From positions 1-36,294 of IMG/VR virus record IMGVR_UViG_3300025154_002797: 36,294 bases of DNA; one strand, 5' to 3'. Of this stretch, positions 1 through 7,009 are shown piece by piece. The stretch is from a virus. The translations under genes were made by a program, and so were the position numbers. Each line of letters opens with the position of its first letter. Positions within the stretch are counted from its first letter, which is position 1. Below the pieces are notes generated by a model that saw only the letters and a program-made list of their open reading frames with translations, searched no databases and was not told the DNA's origin.

Positions 1-378
1 TTACCTCTCTTGTAAATAAACAAATGACTGCGGAGCATTTTTAATTCCATATTCAGATAAAGATTTGGGACTATCATATAACTTTGTTTCTCCTAATTTA
101 TATGCGAAAGCCATTTTACAACCAGAAAAGTATTTTCGAAATTTTTCACGAGATATCCCAGCTTCTTTTTTGGTTAATTCCCAAAGTGGCGACGGCTTCA
201 TTGCTAAAGTGCTAATAACTTCCACCTCTCCGATTACTTTCTGTACAGGAGAAGATGAGTATACAACAATTTTGCTTATTTTTTTGTTTGCCAAGTGCTT
301 TCTAAATTCGTATTTTTTTTCACCAGAAAAAATACGATCAGAATACTCTGGCTTAATTGATAACAATATAATACTCAA
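1..378 (-). CDS. ASCH/PUA-like domain protein
   Basis: A 125-residue protein of the ASCH (PUA-like beta-barrel) superfamily, associated with RNA or modified-base recognition. The hallmark is near the N-terminus: a hydrophobic strand, then SIKPEYSDRIFSGEKKYEFRK-like residues (I-F-x-G-x-K-x-x-E-F-R-K), followed by strands with VYSSSP and VIGEVEV. I start it at TTG 376-378 because AAAGGA lies 7 bases upstream and the protein then begins directly with the ASCH strand. A longer reading to 459 would overlap the upstream gene without a ribosome site. It is the last gene of a leftward cluster, 13 bases after the PIN-GNAT gene, so the two are probably co-translated. The stop codon is the first base triplet of the window. 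Domain assignment is good; cellular target is unknown. Confidence 0.75.
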   Translation of the reverse strand: MSIILLSIKPEYSDRIFSGEKKYEFRKHLANKKISKIVVYSSSPVQKVIGEVEVISTLAMKPSPLWELTKKEAGISREKFRKYFSGCKMAFAYKLGETKLYDSPKSLSEYGIKNAPQSFVYLQER

Positions 379-391
379 AGAAATATTCCTT

Positions 392-1906
392 TCACATATA
401 AATATCGGTCTGTGAATGTCTAATGATTTCATCAAATTCTGAATCTGACATCGTGTCAAACGGTCTCGGTCCTGAAGGAAATGGTACTATATTCATGTCC
501 CACAGATCCTTAAGAATAAGTCTTTTGGTTAGGTTCTTAATAAATATAAATTTTACAACAAGCAACTTTCCTTGTTTACTATCCCAAAAGTAATTCAAAT
601 CTTCTTTTGAAAATACAGTTCTATTTTCGCAGTATTGAAGAAAATCACTTTTGTTTATAAAATTGTATTTTACTTCATCAATCACCGCTACTGTTGTAAG
701 GACGGATTCGTAGCCTTTTCTACCAGGAGTAACCCCTTTTCTGTACAGCACAAGAAAATCACCGGGAGACATATCTCGCTTGTAAGAAAAAGATATGTAT
801 ACTTTCTGTAAAGCATATTTCTGTGGAGTTTCTCCTAAAAAGTCAATTTCATTTTCAGTGTTTAACTTTGAATCCGGCAATAAAAAAGTATGATATTTTG
901 CCTCAATAGGTAAATAAAACTTTTTGCGATTATAGTTAAGGTTCGGAAAGTTTTGTTTTATTGATAGACTACTATCATAACAATTCATTTTCTTGACTAA
1001 AACAACTTCAGCTTTTCCATTAGATGTTTTGGTTCCATATTCATAGAAGCCCCAACGCTTTAACAATTCATATAACGCCATTAGTTCTTGTCTATCAGTA
1101 AATAAAGTCACATATATCTCATAAACTTTTTGTGCAATGGCATTATCAAAAATTATTTTAATAAATCTTTCGCCCAATCTGAAGCCGGTGGATTCGATTT
1201 TAAATGTTCCCACTTTAAGTCGACGCTTCGGCAAAAAAGAAGGAGAGATTTCAGAATAGTTTTCATCCGGGCCTTCAACCTTTAAGTATAAAAAGCCCAA
1301 TATCTTATTCGTCTCACTTTTACAAATATAAGCTTCTTCATCGCATTTTTTTGCAAACCAATTCTCAAAGCCTTGATATGGGCCTTTAAATGTTTCAAAA
1401 AAGCTATCATTAATATTTACTGCTCCAAAGGTCGTTTTCTTAACTGATAACGCTCTATAGTTAATTAATTCAGGATTATCATTTGTACATTTTGCTATGA
1501 AAGTATTTATCGAGAAAACCTTATTATTAATTCCCAGATGTTCGGCTTTTTTGCGCATTTTGCGGTCTTCGGTAATTAAAATATCAATTCTTCCGCAAAA
1601 CACCTCGAATAGAAGTTGATTATCAATACGATCATTATCTGTTTTGGGACAATCATGCAACTTATTTATAAAGTCACTCGTCTGAACTGCAACATTCTTC
1701 ATTTCCGTATAAGCTGCAATTTTAGAATCGTACAACGCCTGCATTTGAGGATCACTGTACTTTCTTAATTCGTTAATAGTGTAAGGATGAATCATTTTTT
1801 CATAATGCAGTTTGTCTAACCAATAAAAAAGCTGACCAATCGTTTGGCTTGTAGCTTTAGTGTTTTCTCTATGTATGACAATATTAGTGTCAAGTAAAGC
1901 TCTCAT
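392..1906 (-). CDS. PIN-GNAT-PUA-like fusion protein
   Basis: A 504-residue multidomain protein. Residues 1-140 look like a PIN ribonuclease: LLDTN at 3-7 gives the first catalytic Asp (D6), E46 and a D92/D95 pair are candidates for the middle acids, and ITED at 111-114 supplies the last. Residues about 145-307 resemble a GNAT acetyltransferase, ending in the common EIYVTLF and GFYEYG pattern, although no clean acetyl-CoA loop (R/QxxGxG) is seen. Residues about 320-504 contain a PUA/EVE/ASCH-like barrel with SPGDFLVLYRKG. PIN-GNAT-PUA combinations occur beside ASCH proteins, as here. The ATG follows GAGGTGA that overlaps the stop of the upstream gene. Likely role: RNA-targeting toxin or defence effector with its own sensor (inference). 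Confidence 0.7.
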   Translation of the reverse strand: MRALLDTNIVIHRENTKATSQTIGQLFYWLDKLHYEKMIHPYTINELRKYSDPQMQALYDSKIAAYTEMKNVAVQTSDFINKLHDCPKTDNDRIDNQLLFEVFCGRIDILITEDRKMRKKAEHLGINNKVFSINTFIAKCTNDNPELINYRALSVKKTTFGAVNINDSFFETFKGPYQGFENWFAKKCDEEAYICKSETNKILGFLYLKVEGPDENYSEISPSFLPKRRLKVGTFKIESTGFRLGERFIKIIFDNAIAQKVYEIYVTLFTDRQELMALYELLKRWGFYEYGTKTSNGKAEVVLVKKMNCYDSSLSIKQNFPNLNYNRKKFYLPIEAKYHTFLLPDSKLNTENEIDFLGETPQKYALQKVYISFSYKRDMSPGDFLVLYRKGVTPGRKGYESVLTTVAVIDEVKYNFINKSDFLQYCENRTVFSKEDLNYFWDSKQGKLLVVKFIFIKNLTKRLILKDLWDMNIVPFPSGPRPFDTMSDSEFDEIIRHSQTDIYM

Positions 1907-1917
1907 AAAAAATCACC

Positions 1918-2340
1918 TCAAAACAAAAGATGGGAAATATAGTTGAATAATATTGCTAATAATCCTGCAATTAAAATATATATCAGAATTGTTAAAACAT
2001 TGCACTTATGTATTTTAGTTTTAACAAACATTATACAGTTTTCAATAAATTTATCATTATTATCGCTCTTGAATTTCCAATGATAAGCAACTACCTTACT
2101 ATTGAACAGACGTTTATAATATTTGTTCCAAACATGAGATTCAAGTTCTCTGGCTGTCGGAGTTATTGAAGAAAATTGCAAATCTACATCCGCTTCTGTA
2201 ACAAGCAAAAAATGGACTTTGCTAATATTATAATTGCTTTTTCCTCGCACTTCTTCCAAAAGAGAGGACGGTAGGCTACGATAATCATTAAACCGAAAAT
2301 CTATAGCTTCCGAAACTGAAAAAGCACTTTGCAAAAACAA
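1918..2340 (-). CDS. Small protein with C-terminal membrane anchor
   Basis: A 140-residue protein of unknown family. The first ~105 residues are soluble and mixed in character; residues about 112-138 (after HKCN) form one strongly hydrophobic segment ending at the C-terminus, so it is a probable tail-anchored membrane protein. The start is doubtful: an in-frame TAA sits at 2344-2346, no ATG follows, and the first possible start is TTG at 2338-2340, without a Shine-Dalgarno sequence. Its start lies six bases past the stop of the nuclease gene, so re-initiation after that gene is plausible. It could also be the 5'-eroded remainder of a longer gene. Its place between a nuclease and a PIN protein suggests it anchors or regulates that system (inference). 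Confidence 0.5.
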   Translation of the reverse strand: MFLQSAFSVSEAIDFRFNDYRSLPSSLLEEVRGKSNYNISKVHFLLVTEADVDLQFSSITPTARELESHVWNKYYKRLFNSKVVAYHWKFKSDNNDKFIENCIMFVKTKIHKCNVLTILIYILIAGLLAILFNYISHLLF

Positions 2341-2346
2341 GAGTTA

Positions 2347-3951
2347 TTAGTTGTGTTCTATTATCTTGATAAAGCCTTTTACAACATCTGAATGATGTTT
2401 AGACCGCATCTCAAACCTTATCGACTTTGGCAAATTGTGAAACACAAGAACCGTAGGCAGGCTCATGTTTGTATTCTGCTTTAAGTAAGGTATGTTAAAA
2501 GAAAGAATATCGTATTGTTCATCAGAAAATGTGGTATAGCAAAATAATTGTTCTATCGCATCATTATAAGTATCCCTATATTCCGCATACCTTTCTGATG
2601 CTGAGTTCATCAAAATAGCCATATCTATGTCTGTTATATGATAGTTCGAAGATGACGGATAATTTGAATAACTATCAACATCAACGAGAGGCTCCGTCAT
2701 AAAAAGTTTTTCTTCTAACGAGTTTTTATTATACATTTTTATGAATGAATAACCAGGAATCGGCAAGTTTTTTGAATTACATATACATCCTTTAGGAAAT
2801 ATCAATTTTACATCAATATCCTCATCGAATGAAGTTCCAGTATTACTTATTATACATTTTACATAATGGTTCTCTTGGAGAGCAGAGAAATAATCATAAT
2901 ATTCATTATACTCGTCAATTTCCCAGTACAAATCCATAATCAAATTATACTTCATTTGTTCTTCATCAGTACCTTCAAGTGATGGTTTAGAATTGCCAAA
3001 GGTTAACCGCATTGTTGAAACATTTATTTTGAGATTCCCCAGTAGAAAGAAATCATCAGATATTGGAAGCTCTTGCTTTTCACAGTAGTCAATGATTATT
3101 TTTTGTACTTCAGGCTTTATTTCAGCATCTTCGACAGTAAACATTCCTGATAGACTTATTTTTTTTATACATTCTTTGAATGCTGTGATTTCTTTATCCG
3201 ATACATATTTCAACAGAGCAGCATCGTTATCCGGTTTCTCTGGTTCTTGCACTTCTAAGAGTTCAGGAACACATTTTTTAGGAATTACTATTGCTGCTAC
3301 TTGTTCATATATTTCATTGATTTTTTGCTCTTTGTTTTCCATGAACTCTGAATCTGTCCATTTTTTCGTATATGAGTGTGCATCAGGAGCTGGTTTATTC
3401 TCTAATATTCCCCTTAAAGAGAGTTCGGACTTCTTTTGAGCAATAGGTAAAGCACTTATTCCAGCAAAAAATGATAGCTGCTCCTCTTTCGTCATTTCAA
3501 TATCAAGAAATTCAAGCCGAACGCCATAATTAACCGGCGTATTAAGCATAGTTGCAATGCGTTCTAAATGATAAATGACAATATTAATGGTTGTATCGAT
3601 TTCACACAATTCTTGGCGTTCAACCAACCTTAACTCTTGATTCGTAATGAATACGAATCCCGATGCATTATTTGCAATTACACCGGCGAAGTCATCTTTA
3701 AATTTATCTTTTATATTTTTGAAAGATTTTTGTCCTCGAGGAAAATATACTCCAGCAATCCATTTGCTATCTTTTTCAAGGATAACAATATCTTTTTTTC
3801 CATCTTTCCCTCCCAAAGGATGCGAGGGATCAATATTCTGAAAGCCATCATAATGCAATAAAATGGCAGCAAGCCTTTCGGCCGGTGCTTGGCCTCTATC
3901 CCATTCTAATAATCTATGCCAAGTTTCTTTTCCTTCATTCATTCGTGCCAT
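2347..3951 (-). CDS. PD-(D/E)XK-like nuclease with large C-terminal region
   Basis: A 534-residue protein. The N-terminal ~110 residues match a restriction-endonuclease-like fold: WDRGQAPAERLAA (helix), HYDGFQNIDPSHPLGGKDGKKDI with acidic candidates D50 and D54, then WIAGVYFPRGQ (strand with Q74), and GFVFITN. Similar N-terminal domains occur in bacterial conflict proteins, fused to diverse sensor modules. Residues about 110-534 are unassigned; no NTPase P-loop is visible. I chose ATG 3949-3951 because AGGAGG is six bases upstream; extension to 4044 has no ribosome site. It is the first gene of the leftward cluster. Role as a DNA- or RNA-cutting defence effector is inference; nuclease family assignment is moderate. 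Confidence 0.6.
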   Translation of the reverse strand: MARMNEGKETWHRLLEWDRGQAPAERLAAILLHYDGFQNIDPSHPLGGKDGKKDIVILEKDSKWIAGVYFPRGQKSFKNIKDKFKDDFAGVIANNASGFVFITNQELRLVERQELCEIDTTINIVIYHLERIATMLNTPVNYGVRLEFLDIEMTKEEQLSFFAGISALPIAQKKSELSLRGILENKPAPDAHSYTKKWTDSEFMENKEQKINEIYEQVAAIVIPKKCVPELLEVQEPEKPDNDAALLKYVSDKEITAFKECIKKISLSGMFTVEDAEIKPEVQKIIIDYCEKQELPISDDFFLLGNLKINVSTMRLTFGNSKPSLEGTDEEQMKYNLIMDLYWEIDEYNEYYDYFSALQENHYVKCIISNTGTSFDEDIDVKLIFPKGCICNSKNLPIPGYSFIKMYNKNSLEEKLFMTEPLVDVDSYSNYPSSSNYHITDIDMAILMNSASERYAEYRDTYNDAIEQLFCYTTFSDEQYDILSFNIPYLKQNTNMSLPTVLVFHNLPKSIRFEMRSKHHSDVVKGFIKIIEHN

Positions 3952-4109
3952 AATATTCCTCCTGTTACTCTTTTTTTTAGCTAGATAAAGTGTAATCAAT
4001 GTTTCTGCAGTATAACTAGTTTGGAACGAAACCGACATTCTCATTATTAGTACTACCTCACCATTGGGCGAATTGCTAATTATTGCTATAATATTATCTT
4101 GTTATTATG

Positions 4110-4432
4110 GAAAAATCTACATCAAGTAATAATTTCCATATGTCTCCTAATTTTGGGTATTCCATTACAAAGTAATAAATTCTCATATAATTCAGAATGG
4201 TCACTTATTGATGAACGATTAAAAGTATCTTATTCATTTAAAATGAAGAAAGTCAGGATTGTTTTAATTTTTCTTATCAAGTAGTGTAGGATTCATTCTC
4301 AAATGAAGCGTCAAAACTCTTTGGTAAAACTAGCAGATCACCGATAATATTTCGTATATTATCAAATTCTATTTCGTCATTAAATTCGTCAGTGTGTTGG
4401 TCGAAATGATTTGTCCAAATTTTAATAAATAG
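4110..4432 (-). pseudogene. Decayed C-terminal fragment of a DUF262/DUF1524 protein
   Basis: Reading leftward from 4432 to the TGA at 4277 gives 51 codons containing HFDQHTDEFN, EFDNIRNIIGDLLVLPKS and FDASF. This is the signature of the DUF1524 (HNH) C-terminal domain of GmrSD-type proteins, where R-N-x-I-G-x-L-L-x-L-P-K-S is conserved. Beyond the stop, pieces NPDFLHFK and SDHSELYENLLL in shifted frames match the expected order of the family's tail, so frameshifts and stops have broken it. A TGA also closes the frame at the upstream side. GmrSD-type enzymes restrict modified DNA; here only a relic remains. It lies just before the nuclease cluster and suggests turnover in a defence island. Confidence 0.6.
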
Positions 4433-4461
4433 TCATTTAAATTAATTACGCATTCGACATT

Positions 4462-4503
4462 ATTATAAATAATAATTTAGAATATGTCAATTATTATTCT
4501 AAA
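4462..4503 (-). promoter_or_regulatory. Consensus leftward promoter with operator-like dyad
   Basis: On the minus strand TTGACA (4485-4490) is separated by 17 bases from TATAAT (4462-4467), a perfect sigma-A promoter. An inverted repeat, TTTAGAATA (4476-4484) and TATTCTAAA (4495-4503), straddles the -35 and would be a good repressor operator. Transcription would run through the DUF1524 relic toward the nuclease gene about 500 bases away. Which gene it was selected to serve is unclear; the downstream gene may have been lost. Confidence 0.6.
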
Positions 4504-4529
4504 ATTTGATAAATAATAAAGATCCTTGC

Positions 4530-4543
4530 TCTCAAATTTGAGA
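4530..4543. promoter_or_regulatory. 14-base palindrome, possible operator
   Basis: TCTCAAATTTGAGA is a perfect palindrome in an AT-rich gene-free stretch between the leftward promoter and the rightward early promoter. It could bind a dimeric repressor, but no nearby repressor gene is present and such a palindrome can arise by chance in AT-rich DNA. Confidence 0.3.
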
Positions 4544-4899
4544 ACATGGATGTCTCTCCATAATTTAACACTTATTTACATTAATAATTCTCAACAATTT
4601 ATTTTACACAATCAAAAAAAGCTGTAGAATGCGGTATGTTATGAGATGATTTTTACATTAAATGTTCTGATGAATGAAAAATATGCAATTATTAAAATGT
4701 CAAGATAAGCTTAAATATAAAAAATAGCGGGTAAACTATCTCGACTCTAGTAATCTCAAAAGAAGTACGTAATAAACACGATAAGCATTAAAACAAAGCT
4801 CCGACAGCACATCAGTTGTTGGGGTTTTTTCATACCCGAAACAACCGTAACAAAATTGTGCCACTAAAATTAAAAGTATAATAAATTTAATTTTACCCA
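4544..4899. other. AT-rich stretch without a convincing gene
   Basis: About 355 bases with no ORF that has a ribosome site or a recognisable protein. An 84-codon minus ORF (4736-4990) has a hydrophobic start but no Shine-Dalgarno sequence and reads through the early promoter, so I do not call it. This is where an immunity repressor would often lie in a phage; none is seen. Confidence 0.5.
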
Positions 4900-4928
4900 T
4901 TGACAGAACATATGTTCGGATATATAAT
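4900..4928 (+). promoter_or_regulatory. Early promoter with embedded LexA (SOS) box
   Basis: TTGACA (4900-4905), a 17-base spacer and TATAAT (4923-4928) form a consensus promoter. The spacer begins with GAACATATGTTC (4906-4917), a perfect 12-base palindrome matching the core of the Gram-positive LexA box (CGAACnnnnGTTCG). LexA bound there would occlude RNA polymerase. Transcription runs into the early/replication genes, so DNA damage should switch them on directly. Confidence 0.8.
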
Positions 4929-4967
4929 AAATTAACATCAAAAATGAATTTTGTAAAAGGAGGTTTG

Positions 4968-5006
4968 ATGGCTATATGGAATGCGAGCATTGACAGGAGA
5001 TCATAA
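4968..5006 (+). CDS. 12-residue leader ORF
   Basis: The first ORF behind the SOS promoter: ATG 4968 follows AAGGAGG by four bases and encodes MAIWNASIDRRS before TAA. The ribosome site is strong, so translation is plausible. It may be a leader peptide, a short toxin-like peptide or the truncated start of a lost gene. No family is recognised. Confidence 0.35.
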   Translation: MAIWNASIDRRS

Positions 5007-5010
5007 AAGT

Positions 5011-5088
5011 ATGAACTTTAAAACACAGAAGAGGTACAAGCTTACACGACAAGTCAAGTCGTACAGAATTTCAATAACAGACCGCTAA
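5011..5088 (+). CDS. 25-residue basic peptide ORF
   Basis: ATG 5011 lies nine bases after AGGAGA and four bases after the stop of the preceding mini-ORF. The peptide is rich in Lys and Arg (MNFKTQKRYKLTRQ and so on, ending ITDR). Tight spacing suggests coupling with the neighbouring mini-ORF. Function unknown. Confidence 0.35.
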   Translation: MNFKTQKRYKLTRQVKSYRISITDR

Positions 5089-5116
5089 CGGAGGTTGGGA
5101 CATAAGGAGGAAACAG

Positions 5117-5311
5117 ATGATGTATAATTATAGCATTTGCTGCGGCAAAGAAATCAGAGCTACCATTCGAAAATTTCCCAAGATTCACTATTGCAAGGAT
5201 TGCAAAGCATTACATGTGTATTGGCTATCGAAGAAGGGCTTTAAAATCAGCACATGGTTTCTTGGTGATCGCATGATCTGTGGAATGGCTACCGTAAAAT
5301 CGGATAAATAA
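5117..5311 (+). CDS. Small Cys-containing early protein
   Basis: A 64-residue protein with a strong ribosome site (AAGGAGG, seven bases before ATG 5117). Cys8, Cys9, Cys26 and Cys29 (CC and CKDC) could hold a zinc ion, making it a small zinc-ribbon-like protein. The rest is basic and aromatic. It is third in the SOS-promoter operon and is followed after about 100 bases by another small ORF. I do not recognise the family; small phage zinc proteins often bind DNA or host regulators, which is only a suggestion here. Confidence 0.6.
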   Translation: MMYNYSICCGKEIRATIRKFPKIHYCKDCKALHVYWLSKKGFKISTWFLGDRMICGMATVKSDK

Positions 5312-5417
5312 GAAGAAAAGCTGACTAACCCATCAGCATGAAGTTGAACGTAAAATTAAGAGAAATATGAAGAATTGAAGATGAATAATGATAATGGTCA
5401 TGGAGGGTTGATGTTAG

Positions 5418-5618
5418 ATGCAGGAACTAAAGGCGGCTAAAACCGACAGAAAAATGAAGATGCTATATACTCCGAAGTATCATATTCCGATTGGAGAAGT
5501 CATAGACATTGGTGACAGCCGTAAAGCAATACGAATAAAAAAGCCCGGAAACAAAGTCACTGAAGACATATCATTTGAATATTTGGTATCAGCTGTTGCT
5601 AATACAGAAAACGCGTAG
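5418..5618 (+). CDS. Small hypothetical early protein
   Basis: A 66-residue protein, charged and with alternating beta-like segments (IPIGEVIDIG, KAIRIKKPG, EDISFEYLVSA), suggesting a small SH3-like or beta-barrel fold. GGAGGG lies ten bases before ATG 5418; another ATG at 5411 in a different frame (nine codons, MLDAGTKGG) uses the same site at closer spacing and overlaps the start, so coupling is possible. It is the last ORF before the large terminator at 5697. Function unknown. Confidence 0.6.
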   Translation: MQELKAAKTDRKMKMLYTPKYHIPIGEVIDIGDSRKAIRIKKPGNKVTEDISFEYLVSAVANTENA

Positions 5619-5696
5619 GCGCCGCACCACTTCAAGAATGTAGCGGCTCACCGGTATTAAACAACTGAAACTGCTTATATTTGAGCCAGACCAAGT

Positions 5697-5774
5697 GAGT
5701 CCGGCCGGTATGAGGTTTTTACACAGGCACGAAGTGTGCCTTGTAGGATTTCATACTGGTCGGGCTCTTTTTTT
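5697..5774 (+). terminator. Two-hairpin rho-independent terminator
   Basis: GAGTCCGGCCGGTATGAG (from 5697) pairs along its length with TTTCATACTGGTCGGGCTC (to 5767), allowing a few G-U pairs, and T8 follows. The loop carries a second hairpin, AGGCAC/GTGCCT. The stem is unusually long for a terminator and ends the first transcription unit after the SOS promoter, so later early genes need another promoter or antitermination. Confidence 0.75.
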
Positions 5775-5968
5775 ATCCCCAAACAGAAATTTAAAATATT
5801 AAAACATTTTTACACATCTATTTGGCTGGTACTCTATCTTCTAAAATTTACACAACGAAAGCAAGAAAAGAAGTACAGGTCAGTTGTAAATTACAGTTGA
5901 TTGAAATCACCAACATTACCATTTTTCTATAACAATATTGTATAAATTTTCAGAAAGGAAGAAAAAAC

Positions 5969-6127
5969 ATGGAAGAGTATCGTAACATCAATGGAAAGCG
6001 AGTCTGTGATGTCAGTAAGGACAAGCGTATCGTAGAAATAAAGCAGAAAGACTGCATCACCAGAATCACCGCTAACTCAGACGGAACTTTAAAAATAACT
6101 AACATCCCTACATCTACTGAAACGTAA
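5969..6127 (+). CDS. 52-residue hypothetical protein
   Basis: ATG 5969 follows AAAGGAAG by eight bases. The protein begins MEEYRNINGKRVCDVSKDKR and has an alternating pattern (IVEIKQKDCITRIT) of a small beta-sheet protein. It lies between the long terminator and the structured RNA element upstream of the sigma-like gene. I do not know its family; similar small proteins are common in phage early regions. Confidence 0.5.
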   Translation: MEEYRNINGKRVCDVSKDKRIVEIKQKDCITRITANSDGTLKITNIPTSTET

Positions 6128-6144
6128 TTTTACATATTTAAAAT

Positions 6145-6254
6145 AAATCCGCCAGAGCGCAAGACGACAGTGCGGGCTTAGCTATCTATCAGGATAACTG
6201 AGCCTCCTGTCGTCTTCTTCTGTTTATGGCGGATTTAACGACTCCGGCGGATTT
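6145..6254 (+). ncRNA. Nested long-hairpin RNA with two alternative outer arms
   Basis: Four stems nest on one axis: AAATCCGCC (6145-6153) with GGCGGATTT (6228-6236); AAGACGACAG (6161-6170) with CTGTCGTCTT (6207-6216); GGCTTAG (6175-6181) with CTGAGCC (6198-6204); and TATC (6183-6186) with GATA (6193-6196). A second exact GGCGGATTT lies at 6246-6254, close to the ribosome site of the sigma-like gene, and can compete for the same left arm. There is no T-run, so it is not a plain terminator. It may be a cis-acting switch or a small RNA. Confidence 0.5.
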
Positions 6255-6284
6255 CAAAATCATGAAATTCAAAGGAGCCGAATT

Positions 6285-6923
6285 ATGAAAAATTATCAAT
6301 CACTTTACTACCCAGAGTATTACACCATGCTGTCGGACGGCAACAGCATCAAAACCAGCCGCCGCGAATGCTTTGCACCACCTGAAGAACCGACAGAAGA
6401 TAACCCGTTCAGGCAACGGTGGTATTACGATCCAGAAGCAGGTTATGCTATCAGGCTTTCTCGAAACAAGATGGGCGATGATATCGGTAAACGAAACGCT
6501 GCCGATCTCAAGTCTGAGGAGCGCTATCAGGTACATAAATCTCAATGCGTATGGAAGAACACGAATAAATGTAATCAAGACTGCGATCATTGCAATCGAA
6601 GAGAAAACCGAACTGTTGAGCTGGACAAGACCTATACCGATGAAAATAATGGTCGTATAAGCAAGTTCGATCCTGCAGACGAATCTGCTGACATCACTAC
6701 GATTATCGAAGATAAAGCTCTGCTTGCTGCTCTTATCTCTATTTTAGACAAGCTTTCACCGGAAGACCGTGAACTCTGGGAATTTCTGAAAACAAAAGTA
6801 AAGAAGCAAGCCATCGCTGATCGATACAACTTAACACTTGACGGTGTACGTTATCGGGAACAACGGTTGTTTGCTAAACTCCGCTCTGATAAAGCACTCT
6901 GCGACTTTTTTGAAAAGCACTGA
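6285..6923 (+). CDS. Sigma-70 region 4-like phage regulator with Cys cluster
   Basis: A 212-residue protein. Residues about 150-205 (LSPEDRELWEFL, KKQAIADRYNLTLDGVRYREQRLFAKLR) form a sigma region 4-type helix-turn-helix. Upstream, Cys88, Cys96, Cys100 and Cys103 (C-x7-C-x3-C-x2-C) probably bind a metal. No sigma region 2 is visible, so it is more likely a transcriptional co-activator or DNA-binding regulator than a complete sigma factor. AAAGGAG lies seven bases before ATG 6285. It heads the replication genes and sits behind a structured RNA element that could control it. Assignment of the HTH is good; promoter targets are unknown. Confidence 0.75.
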   Translation: MKNYQSLYYPEYYTMLSDGNSIKTSRRECFAPPEEPTEDNPFRQRWYYDPEAGYAIRLSRNKMGDDIGKRNAADLKSEERYQVHKSQCVWKNTNKCNQDCDHCNRRENRTVELDKTYTDENNGRISKFDPADESADITTIIEDKALLAALISILDKLSPEDRELWEFLKTKVKKQAIADRYNLTLDGVRYREQRLFAKLRSDKALCDFFEKH

Positions 6924-6984
6924 AACTTTCACTACGGATTTGTTCTTTCACTGTCCAATAGGTAGTGAGGGAACAAAAATCCTT
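6924..6984 (+). repeat. Post-stop hairpin element, copy 1
   Basis: Directly after the stop of the sigma-like gene the sequence AACTTTCACTACGGATTT begins a hairpin: GGATTTGTTC pairs with GGAACAAAAATCC, and CACTAC with GTAGTG. A related sequence follows the polymerase gene at 11252, with AACTT.CACTACGGATTT, TGTCC and GTAG in the same order. No T-run follows. It may be an RNA processing or attenuation signal. Confidence 0.5.
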
Positions 6985-7009
6985 AGAAAATCGGAAAGGA
7001 GCAAACCAT

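Noticed and set aside
4099-4284. 61-codon plus-strand ORF
   Set aside because: No ribosome site, and it runs antisense to the DUF1524 relic, which has recognisable protein similarity.
4736-4990. 84-codon minus ORF with hydrophobic, lipoprotein-like segment (FCYGC)
   Set aside because: No Shine-Dalgarno sequence before any start, and it overlaps the early promoter and LexA box; probably chance in AT-rich DNA.
5411-5440. Nine-codon ORF MLDAGTKGG overlapping the 5418 gene
   Set aside because: Could use the same ribosome site but is too short to support; mentioned only as an alternative start context.
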